A DNA stretch of 9,630 bases. Source: DASTCC01 sp035711465 (GTDB taxonomy: Bacteria; Acidobacteriota; Vicinamibacteria; Vicinamibacterales; SCN-69-37). Below, in pieces: positions 1 through 7,044 of the stretch. How positions within the stretch are numbered: the first letter of the stretch is position 1; every line of letters begins with the position of its first letter. The notes under the pieces were generated by a model. That model had not been told where the DNA came from. It saw only the letters and a list, made by a program, of their open reading frames with translations, and did no database searches. The DNA lies in assembly GCA_035711465.1 (NCBI GenBank), contig DASTCC010000461.1, positions 1 to 9,630 of the forward strand. The letters are read 5' to 3'. Made by a program: the position numbers and the translations under genes.

Positions 1-647
1 CGAGGTCGTGGGTGATGAGGAGCATCGACAGGTGAAACGAGCGCCGCATCTCGCGCAGCAGGTCGAGGATCTCGGCCTGCACGGTGACGTCGAGCGCCGT
101 CGTCGGCTCGTCGGCGATGACGAGTGCGGGCTCGGCCGCCAGGGCCAGTGCGATCATCGCGCGCTGGCGCAGCCCGCCGCTGAGCTGATGCGGGTACTCT
201 TTCGCGCGCCGCGCCGGATCCGGCACGCGCACGGCCTCCAGGAGCTCGATCGCGCGGCGTTCGGCGGCGGCGCCGCGGGCGAGGCCGTGGACGGCGAGCG
301 TCTCGCGAATCTGGAAGCCGATGGTGTAGACGGGATCGAGCGCGACCATCGGCTCCTGGAAGATGAAGCCGATGCGGCGGCCGCGGACGCGGCGCATGGC
401 TTCTTCGTCGGCGGTGAGCAGATCGACGCCGTCGAGCCGGACGTGTCCGCCGGTGATGCGGCCGGGCGGCATCACCAGCCGGACGATCGACAGCGCCGTG
501 ACCGATTTGCCGCTGCCGGACTCGCCGACGAGTCCGAGCGTCGCGCCGCGATCGATCGTGAACGAGACGCCGTCCACGGCGGTCGCGTCGCGGCCGTCGG
601 CGAGCCGGAACACGGTCCGGAGGCCGTCGACCTCGAGGAGGGGCGCG

Positions 648-664
<17 letters not shown>
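1..664 (-). CDS. Dipeptide/oligopeptide ABC transporter ATP-binding protein (C-terminus cut by window edge)
   Basis: This is the nucleotide-binding subunit of a peptide-type (Dpp/Opp/Nik family) importer. It would hydrolyse ATP at the inner face of the cytoplasmic membrane to drive uptake through partner permeases not seen here. The visible 221 residues contain Walker A GESGSGKS (47-54), a Q-loop at FIFQEP (Q103), the ABC signature LSGGLRQR (161-168), Walker B LVIADEP (181-187) and the H-loop ITHD (H219). All catalytic elements are intact. Family members run about 320-340 residues, so the C-terminal third, including the usual oligopeptide-transporter tail, lies beyond position 1. I chose the GTG at 664 because family homology begins soon after it; a TTG at 676 is an alternative and no strong Shine-Dalgarno is visible. 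The start lies 17 nt inside the end of the mutase gene, so translation is probably coupled. DppD/OppD-like is likely; the substrate is not determinable. Confidence 0.93.
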
Positions 665-2195
<1,531 letters not shown>

Positions 2196-2202
2196 GCGCG
2201 CA

Positions 2203-2231
2203 ATTATGGAAGAGCGGTGGTGGCGAGGCAA
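2203..2231 (-). promoter_or_regulatory. Predicted promoter of the mutase gene, likely giving a leaderless mRNA
   Basis: On the minus strand a -35-like TTGCCT (2226-2231) and a -10-like CATAAT (2203-2208) are separated by 17 bp. Transcription would start about 7 nt downstream, at or next to the GTG at 2195, leaving no room for a ribosome binding site. This is a motif match by eye, with 4/6 and 5/6 agreement to the sigma70 consensus. Confidence 0.45.
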
Positions 2232-2285
2232 CGTTGCGCGCGTCTTGCATCGCTTTCCATGGCCGCGCGATTACAAGATTCTGGT

Positions 2286-2315
2286 TTGACACCCTGTACA
2301 CCGGGTGTCTACAAT
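2286..2315 (+). promoter_or_regulatory. Strong sigma70-like promoter for the small gene at 2458
   Basis: TTGACA (2286-2291, perfect -35) and TACAAT (2310-2315, 5/6 of the -10) are separated by 18 bp. Transcription would start near 2322, giving a leader of about 135 nt before the ATG at 2458. The spacer is occupied by an inverted repeat, so the promoter is probably controlled by a repressor. Confidence 0.6.
2288..2309. promoter_or_regulatory. Operator-like inverted repeat within the promoter spacer
   Basis: GACACCC (2288-2294) and GGGTGTC (2303-2309) are perfect 7-bp inverted arms around an 8-bp centre that includes the palindrome TGTACA. The site overlaps the last four bases of the -35 and reaches the edge of the -10, the geometry expected of a dimeric repressor that excludes RNA polymerase. 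Transcription-factor families that bind such sites include BlaI/MecI, PadR, GntR and others; the sequence does not tell which. The regulator is not encoded in the window unless it is the small downstream protein. Confidence 0.5.
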
Positions 2316-2379
2316 TGCGCCAGTTTTCAACCGCCAAATCCCCTGTCATGTACCCGCAATTCCCCGGCGCGCGCGAATC

Positions 2380-2441
2380 GACACTTCGCCCGAAGCGTCA
2401 GCGTGCTCGTCTGGTCTCCGCGCCGGTCGCCTGGCCCGGCG
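2380..2441 (+). other. Two hairpins in the leader of the small gene
   Basis: The leader transcript can fold GACACTTC (2380-2387) with GAAGCGTC (2392-2399), one mismatch and loop GCCC. It can also fold CGCCGG (2421-2426) with CCGGCG (2436-2441) around a 9-nt loop. The second ends 7 nt before the Shine-Dalgarno GGAGG at 2448-2452. Neither is followed by a T-run, so they are not ordinary terminators. In GC-rich DNA such stems also occur by chance; no known riboswitch is recognised. Confidence 0.25.
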
Positions 2442-2457
2442 GGGTGTGGAGGTCTGC

Positions 2458-2754
2458 ATGGAATCGGTAGTGAACAAGTTGGCGCGGGAGCTGAGCGATG
2501 CCATCGCTGCCGCCGTCGCCGACGACCCGCGCGTGGCGGCATGCCGTGAGCGCGCGCGCGCGGAAGGGCTCGACATGCGAGTGACGCTCGAAGCGGTGAT
2601 CGGATTCGTCGATCGATCCGGCACCGGCGCGCGCGAGTCGCTGCTCAAGCCCCAGGCCGCTCGCCAGACGCTCGAGATGAGCGCCAGCGATCGGCGCTTC
2701 CTGAAGTCGCTCCGGATTTCGGCAGACGAGCCGACTGAGAAAGAAGTCGACTAG
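2458..2754 (+). CDS. Small hypothetical protein (98 aa)
   Basis: I do not recognise this gene. The ATG at 2458 is preceded by a good Shine-Dalgarno, GGAGG at 2448-2452 with a 5-nt spacer. Upstream in-frame GTG codons, such as the one at 2305, fall inside the promoter and are rejected. The product is soluble-looking, with no signal peptide, membrane segment or cysteine pair; there is a single Cys near residue 26. The first half (VVNKLARELSDAIAAAVADD, then CRERARAEGLDMRVTLEAVIGFV) looks helical, with alternating charged and hydrophobic residues. The second half (about 50-98) is polar and probably flexible, ending in an acidic/basic tail (DEPTEKEVD). There is no obvious helix-turn-helix. It is transcribed alone: the mutase diverges on the left and gpmA converges on the right. 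The operator-like promoter and the clean ribosome binding site argue that it is a real, regulated gene rather than a chance reading frame. Function unknown. Confidence 0.7.
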   Translation: MESVVNKLARELSDAIAAAVADDPRVAACRERARAEGLDMRVTLEAVIGFVDRSGTGARESLLKPQAARQTLEMSASDRRFLKSLRISADEPTEKEVD

Positions 2755-2765
2755 AACTCTGAAGA

Positions 2766-2836
2766 CTTGGAGGCTTGGAGGCTTGGAGGCTTGAGGGCCT
2801 CCAGCCTTCAAGCCTTTCTGCCTCAAGCCTCAAGCC
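2766..2836. repeat. Tandem CTTGGAGG repeats with inverted CTCAAGC copies
   Basis: Three exact 8-bp units CTTGGAGG (2766-2773, 2774-2781, 2782-2789) are followed by a variant CTTGAGGG (2790-2797). On the right, CTCAAGC occurs twice in tandem (2822-2828, 2829-2835), and its complement GCTTGAG resembles the left unit. The whole block is therefore a tandem array flanked by inverted degenerate copies. Its right end runs into the final codon and stop codon of gpmA. Confidence 0.75.
2771..2815. terminator. Predicted bidirectional terminator hairpin between convergent genes
   Basis: The inner stem GGAGGC (2785-2790) pairs with GCCTCC (2797-2802) around loop TTGAGG. It extends as GGCT (2780-2783) with AGCC (2803-2806), CTTGGA (2774-2779) with TTCAAG (2807-2812), and AGG (2771-2773) with CCT (2813-2815). 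The only break is one bulged T. The hairpin lies between the plus-strand small gene ending at 2754 and the minus-strand gpmA ending at 2830. Neither side has a good T-run, so it could be an imperfect terminator or an mRNA 3'-end stabiliser. Confidence 0.55.
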
Positions 2837-3579
2837 TTCTTCCTCCCCTGATCAGCAACCGCCTGCGCCGCCGCCTTGGCGGCTTCGGCGTCGCCGAGGT
2901 ACGCCGATCCCAGCGGCTTCAGGTCGGCGTCGAGCTCGTAGACGAGCGGGATCCCGGTTGGAATGTTGAGCTCGACGATGTCCTGATCGGAGATGCCGTC
3001 GAGGTGCTTGACGAGCGCGCGCAGGCTGTTGCCGTGCGCGGTGATGAGCACGCGGCGTCCGGCTTTGATGGCCGGCGCGATCTCGCGCTCCCAGTAAGGC
3101 ACGAAGCGCGCGACCGTGTCCTTCAGCGATTCGGTGGCCGGTAAATCGGCATTCGCGAGCGAGGCGTAGCGCGGGTCGTGCGACGGGTGGCGGGGATCGG
3201 ATGGATCGAGCGGCGGCGGCGGGATGTCGTAGCTGCGCCGCCAGATCTTCACTTGCGCGTCGCCGTGCTGCGCGGCCGTTTCCGCCTTGTTGAGGCCCTG
3301 CAGGGCGCCGTAGTGGCGCTCGTTGAGCCGCCACTCGCGCACCACGGGAATCCACAGCAGATCGAGCTCATCCAGCGCGAGCCAGCACGTGCGAATGGCG
3401 CGCTTCAGCACCGACGTGTAGGCGACGTCGAAGACGAAGCCTTCGTCGCGCAGCAGCCGGCCGGCGGCGGTCGCTTCCTCGCGGCCCTTGTCGGTGAGGT
3501 CGACGTCGGTCCACCCGGTGAACCGGTTCTCGCGGTTCCAGGTACTCTCGCCGTGACGGAGCAGCACGACGCGATGCAT
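2830..3579 (-). CDS. gpmA: 2,3-bisphosphoglycerate-dependent phosphoglycerate mutase
   Basis: This cytoplasmic enzyme interconverts 3- and 2-phosphoglycerate in glycolysis and gluconeogenesis through a phosphohistidine. The 249 residues match the usual family length (about 230-250). The catalytic motif LLRHGES gives phospho-acceptor H9. NRFTGWTDVDLTDKGREEA (18-36) is typical of the cofactor-dependent class, KRAIRT gives R60, EWRLNERHYGALQGLNK (82-98) gives E87, and ITAHGNSLRALVKHLDG gives the second histidine, H182. All catalytic residues are present. The ATG at 3579 follows the enolase stop codon after a single base (TGA-C-ATG). A Shine-Dalgarno GGAGG (3588-3592) lies within the enolase end, 8 nt before the ATG. 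The two are thus an eno-gpmA operon with coupled translation of consecutive pathway steps. The last two codons (Ala and stop) lie in the repeat block at 2766-2836. Confidence 0.96.
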   Translation of the reverse strand: MHRVVLLRHGESTWNRENRFTGWTDVDLTDKGREEATAAGRLLRDEGFVFDVAYTSVLKRAIRTCWLALDELDLLWIPVVREWRLNERHYGALQGLNKAETAAQHGDAQVKIWRRSYDIPPPPLDPSDPRHPSHDPRYASLANADLPATESLKDTVARFVPYWEREIAPAIKAGRRVLITAHGNSLRALVKHLDGISDQDIVELNIPTGIPLVYELDADLKPLGSAYLGDAEAAKAAAQAVADQGRKKA

Positions 3580-3580
3580 G

Positions 3581-4894
3581 TCAGCGGCCTCCGAGCGCCT
3601 TGAGCGCCGCGCGGCCCGCGTATCTCGCGCTCGCGCCGAGCTCTTCTTCGATGCGCAACAGCTGGTTGTACTTTGCCGTGCGATCGGATCTGCTGGCCGA
3701 ACCGGTCTTGATCTGGCCCGCCGCGGTGGCAACGGCCAGGTCGGCAATCGTCGTGTCTTCCGTCTCGCCTGATCGATGCGAGATCACGCTCGCGTATCCG
3801 GCGCGCCGTGCCATCTCGACGGCGTTGAGCGTCTCGGTGACGGTTCCGATCTGGTTGAGCTTCACCAGCAGCGCGTTGCCGATGTGGCGCTCGATGCCTT
3901 CCTTGAGAATCGTCGGGTTGGTGACGAAGACGTCGTCACCGACGAGCTGCACCCGGCCGCCGATCTTCGCGGTCAGGCGCTCCCATCCGGGCCAGTCGGC
4001 TTCGGCCATGCCGTCCTCGATCGAGACGATCGGGTACTGGCGCGTCCAGTCCTCGTAGAGCGCGATCATCTCGTCGCTCGTCTTCCGGCCTTCGCCCGAT
4101 TTCTTCAGGTGATAGTTGCCGGCCTCGTCGTCCCAGAACTCGCTCGAGGCGACGTCGAGCGCGACGAACATGTCCTTGCCGGCGTGGTAGCCGGCCTGGC
4201 CGACAGCCTTGAGCACGAGCTCGACCGCCTCGCGATTGGACGACAGGCTCGGCGCGAATCCGCCTTCGTCGCCCACGCCGGTGGCCAGTCCGCGCTTCTT
4301 GAGGAGACCGCGGAGCGCGTGGAACGTCTCGGCGCCGGCGCGCAGGCCGTCGCGGAACGTCGGCGCGCCGACCGGCATCACCATGAACTCCTGGAAGTCG
4401 ACGTTGGTGTCGGCATGCGCGCCGCCGTTGAGGATGTTCATCATCGGCACGGGCAGCAGCGGTCCGGCCGTTCTGGACGCTTCGGGCACCAGGCGCGCCA
4501 GGTGCTCGTAGAGGGGCACGCCGGCATCGATGGCCGCCGCGCGCGCCACCGCCATGGAGACGCCGAGCGTGGCGTTGGCGCCCAACCGGCCGAGGTTCGG
4601 CGTGCCGTCGAGCTCGATGAGCTTCGCGTCGATCGCGCGCTGATCCGCTTCATGTCCGGCCAGCGCCGTCGCGATCTCGTCGTTGACGTGGCCGACGGCC
4701 TTGAGCACGCCTTTACCCAGATAACGTTTCTTGTCGCCGTCGCGGAGCTCCAGCGCCTCGCGGGTTCCCGTGGAGGCGCCCGATGGGACGGCGGCCCGTC
4801 CCATGCGTCCGGAAGCGAGCGTCACCTCGACCTCGACCGTGGGGTTCCCGCGCGAGTCGAGGACCTCGCGGGCCTGAATTCGGCTGATTTTCAC
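3581..4894 (-). CDS. eno: Enolase (phosphopyruvate hydratase)
   Basis: Enolase dehydrates 2-phosphoglycerate to phosphoenolpyruvate in the cytoplasm, using Mg2+. The 437 residues fit the family (about 420-435). The N-terminal domain opens with VKISRIQAREVLDSRGNPTV, and the mobile loop SGASTG is at 38-43. In the barrel, the general acid/base E210 lies in VGDEGGFAP and K345 in LLVKLNQIG. Metal ligands are D247 (ALD), E293 (SIEDG) and D320 (VGDD). SHRSGETED (372-380) and the C-terminal SRSDRTAKYNQLLRIEEELG (401-420) complete the site. I chose the GTG at 4894 because GAGAGGA (4901-4907) is a well-placed ribosome binding site, and homology starts exactly there. An ATG at 4957 would add 21 residues unlike any enolase. 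The gene is first in an operon with gpmA and is divergent from the barrel protein gene. Confidence 0.97.
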   Translation of the reverse strand: MKISRIQAREVLDSRGNPTVEVEVTLASGRMGRAAVPSGASTGTREALELRDGDKKRYLGKGVLKAVGHVNDEIATALAGHEADQRAIDAKLIELDGTPNLGRLGANATLGVSMAVARAAAIDAGVPLYEHLARLVPEASRTAGPLLPVPMMNILNGGAHADTNVDFQEFMVMPVGAPTFRDGLRAGAETFHALRGLLKKRGLATGVGDEGGFAPSLSSNREAVELVLKAVGQAGYHAGKDMFVALDVASSEFWDDEAGNYHLKKSGEGRKTSDEMIALYEDWTRQYPIVSIEDGMAEADWPGWERLTAKIGGRVQLVGDDVFVTNPTILKEGIERHIGNALLVKLNQIGTVTETLNAVEMARRAGYASVISHRSGETEDTTIADLAVATAAGQIKTGSASRSDRTAKYNQLLRIEEELGASARYAGRAALKALGGR

Positions 4895-4928
4895 GAGAAA
4901 TCCTCTCGACGTCGGCGTACCGCCGGCG

Positions 4929-4957
4929 ATGATATCAAGGTCCGGAACTGCTAACAT
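4929..4957. promoter_or_regulatory. Overlapping divergent promoter candidates for eno and the barrel protein gene
   Basis: On the plus strand an extended -10, TGcTAACAT (4949-4957), has a weak -35, ATGATA (4929-4934), 17 bp upstream; it would serve the gene at 5002. Read on the minus strand, the same two hexamers give -10 TATCAT (5/6) and a weak -35 ATGTTA, also 17 bp apart, which would serve eno. Both -35 matches are poor, so this is a tentative call on a 107-bp gap that must contain promoters for both genes. Confidence 0.3.
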
Positions 4958-4991
4958 GGCCCGGAGACGCGGCGTCCCCCGACGTGTCTCC

Positions 4992-4998
4992 AGGAGGA
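4992..4998 (+). promoter_or_regulatory. Ribosome binding site deciding the start at 5002
   Basis: AGGAGGA lies just ahead of the ATG at 5002, which opens a signal peptide. An in-frame GTG at 4984 lies upstream of this site and would be left without one, so it is rejected. Confidence 0.7.
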
Positions 4999-5001
4999 TG
5001 T

Positions 5002-6873
5002 ATGCCCCGGCACATCCCCGCGTTGCTCGCGTGCATCCTGTTCGTGGCAGCCGGCACGGTCCACGGCCAGACGCTCGATCGCGCGCCGCTCGCGGTGACG
5101 AAAACGGCGTCGGCCGCGAGCGGACGGATCCGGGGTGTGGTCCGCGACGAAGCGGGGAAGTTCATCTCGGGCGCCAACGTCATCGCGATGGGGACGACGA
5201 TGGCGCTGGCGAAGAGCGACGACCGCGGCCGCTTCACGCTGCCGCTGCCGCCCGGCGAGTACGTGCTCCGCGCCACGCGGCAGGGCTACATCTCGCAATA
5301 CCGTGAGCCGGTCCGCGTCCAGACCAGCGTCCAGCTCGAACGCAACATCACATTGATCCGCCTCGACGAGAGCACCGCCCAGCGGACGATGCTCGCGGCA
5401 ATGGGCGGGAGCGATCTGCGCGTCCAGCCATTGCTGCCGGCGCCGCCGGACGCCAAGCGCGACGACCATCCGCACAGCGAAGCGGCGTGGCGGCTTCGCC
5501 ATCTCACCCGCACCATCCTGCGTGATGGCCGTGTCGGCGCCGTGACCGCGGAGACGGTGGAAGCAGCAGACTTCCGGCGGAGCTCGACGTTCATCGAGGC
5601 GCTGTTCGGGAGCTCGGCGCGAGCCGCGGCCTCGTTCTTCGGCAGCACCGACTTCGAAGGGCAGGTCAACCTCGTGACCACGAGCCTGGTCGGCGAGGCG
5701 ACCGACTGGCGGCCGGACAACTGGTCGCGCGGCATTGCCTACGTCGCCGTCGGTGGTCCGGTCGGCGCCGCCGGCGACTGGCGCGTGCGCGGGGCGATGA
5801 CGCCGGGTGATTTGTCGTCGTGGGTGTTGCTCGGCGAATACGAAGCGCGGGCCGAACGCCGGCATCAATTCATCGTCGGCATGTCGTACGGCGCGCAGGG
5901 CGACATGTCGTTCGCCGCGCAGCGACGCTCGGCGGTGTCCGAGACGCGCAGCGTCGGCACCATCTACGGCCTCGACCGGTATCGCGTGACCGACGCGGTC
6001 GAGATCGAGTACGGCCTGCGGATGGATCGCTACGACTACGTCGCGGCACAGGACCTGCTCAGTCCGCGTCTGGGGACGCGCGTGCGCGTGCTGCCGCGGA
6101 CGTCGATTACCGGATCCGCGTGGCAGCGGGTCATCGGTCCCGGAGCCAACGAGTTCCTGCCGCCCGGCACCAGCGGGCCGTGGCTGCCGCCCGAGCGCAC
6201 GTTTTCCACGCTGCTGCCGGACTCGCCCTTCCGCACCGAGAAGGTGCGGCAATTCGCCGTGGGCCTCACGCAGGACGTCGGCGTGGCGACGAGCGTGTCT
6301 TTCGAACGATTTCGCCAAGACTCCGAGAATCAGATCGCTACGCTGTTCGGGCTCGATCCGGGCTCGGACCTCGGCCATTACTACGTCGCCACCGCCGGCG
6401 GCGTGCAGATCGACGGCTGGCAGGTCGGCCTGGCCGGCCGCCTGCTCTCGAACGTCCATGGCGGCGTGAGCTACATCGTCAGCGACGCGGCGTGGAGCCC
6501 GGGCGCCGACGCCCGCGCGGTGCGCTGGCTGGTGCCGTCGGCGTCGCGAACGACCGAACGGCTTCACGACGTCTCGATGAGCCTCGATGCCAGCTTCCCG
6601 TCGAGTGCGACCTCGCTCTCCTTTGCCGCCCGGCTGAGTTCGGGCTACTCGCGCGCCCGGAGCGAATCGCGCGAGCCGACGTTCGGCGGCCGATTCGACA
6701 TCGAGGTCCGTCAAGCGCTGCCGTACCAGCCGATCCGAGGCGGCCAGCTCGAAGCCGTCTTCGCGGTCCGCAATCTCTTCATGGACAGCTCGACGCTCGG
6801 CTCCATCTACGACGAGCTCCTGACGCTGGCCCCCCCGACCAGAATCATGGGCGGCGTGCAGATCCGGTTCTGA
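5002..6873 (+). CDS. Secreted CarboxypepD_reg-like domain plus outer-membrane beta-barrel protein (TonB-receptor-like, no recognisable plug)
   Basis: The 623-residue product starts with a signal peptide (M1 to about G22, hydrophobic ALLACILFVAAG, probable cleavage at VHG/QT). Residues about 41-121 form a carboxypeptidase-regulatory-like Ig-type domain: GRIRGVVRDEAGKFISGANV, then DDRGRFTLPLPPGEYVLRAT. A linker (about 122-205) with a helical stretch (AAWRLRHLTRTILRDG) follows. From about 215 (FEGQVNLVTTSLVGEATDW) to the end, alternating amphipathic strands rich in Gly and aromatics, such as RGIAYVAVGGPVG and HQFIVGMSYG, indicate an outer-membrane barrel. It ends in F623 (GVQIRF), the usual C-terminal barrel signal. 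Oar/SusC-type receptors with this N-terminal domain usually have a TonB plug and 900-1100 residues. Here I see neither a plug nor a TonB box, so transport is uncertain; it could be a reduced receptor or an assembly/structural porin. The kinase gene at 7045 follows in the same direction after 171 bp with no clear terminator. Confidence 0.8.
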   Translation: MPRHIPALLACILFVAAGTVHGQTLDRAPLAVTKTASAASGRIRGVVRDEAGKFISGANVIAMGTTMALAKSDDRGRFTLPLPPGEYVLRATRQGYISQYREPVRVQTSVQLERNITLIRLDESTAQRTMLAAMGGSDLRVQPLLPAPPDAKRDDHPHSEAAWRLRHLTRTILRDGRVGAVTAETVEAADFRRSSTFIEALFGSSARAAASFFGSTDFEGQVNLVTTSLVGEATDWRPDNWSRGIAYVAVGGPVGAAGDWRVRGAMTPGDLSSWVLLGEYEARAERRHQFIVGMSYGAQGDMSFAAQRRSAVSETRSVGTIYGLDRYRVTDAVEIEYGLRMDRYDYVAAQDLLSPRLGTRVRVLPRTSITGSAWQRVIGPGANEFLPPGTSGPWLPPERTFSTLLPDSPFRTEKVRQFAVGLTQDVGVATSVSFERFRQDSENQIATLFGLDPGSDLGHYYVATAGGVQIDGWQVGLAGRLLSNVHGGVSYIVSDAAWSPGADARAVRWLVPSASRTTERLHDVSMSLDASFPSSATSLSFAARLSSGYSRARSESREPTFGGRFDIEVRQALPYQPIRGGQLEAVFAVRNLFMDSSTLGSIYDELLTLAPPTRIMGGVQIRF

Positions 6874-7044
6874 CCGCGCCAAATCCAACGCCTCGTTCAT
6901 CTGATACGATGACTTGGATAGGGGCCGGTCTCCTGCTTGGTTGACGCTCGTAACTATCTGATTTCGCGTAAGTTGACTGGGCGTCCGATTTCCCGGATCC
7001 GGAACGCTCTTTGCTCTTGAAGAGAGGTCCAGCTGCAGATCTCG

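Noticed and set aside
2305..2457. An upstream in-frame extension of the small gene from a GTG at 2305.
   Set aside because: The GTG lies in the promoter spacer/-10 region, so it would not be transcribed, and the ATG at 2458 has a clear ribosome binding site.
2766..2836. Repeat block considered as a CRISPR array.
   Set aside because: Units are 7-8 bp, directly abutting and without spacers; no cas genes are present.
3776..4954. A 392-codon plus-strand frame opposite enolase.
   Set aside because: It is a shadow of the enolase gene, whose catalytic residues are all intact on the other strand.
4895..4957. A longer enolase start at the ATG at 4957.
   Set aside because: The added 21 residues are unlike enolase N-termini, and the GTG at 4894 has a good Shine-Dalgarno.
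6941..6978. TTGACG (6941) and TTGACT (6973) as -35 elements for the kinase gene.
   Set aside because: No acceptable -10 hexamer lies 16-19 bp downstream of either.
6993..7002. The perfect palindrome CCGGATCCGG upstream of the kinase.
   Set aside because: A 10-bp palindrome is expected by chance in GC-rich DNA, and it has no promoter or start codon correctly spaced to it.
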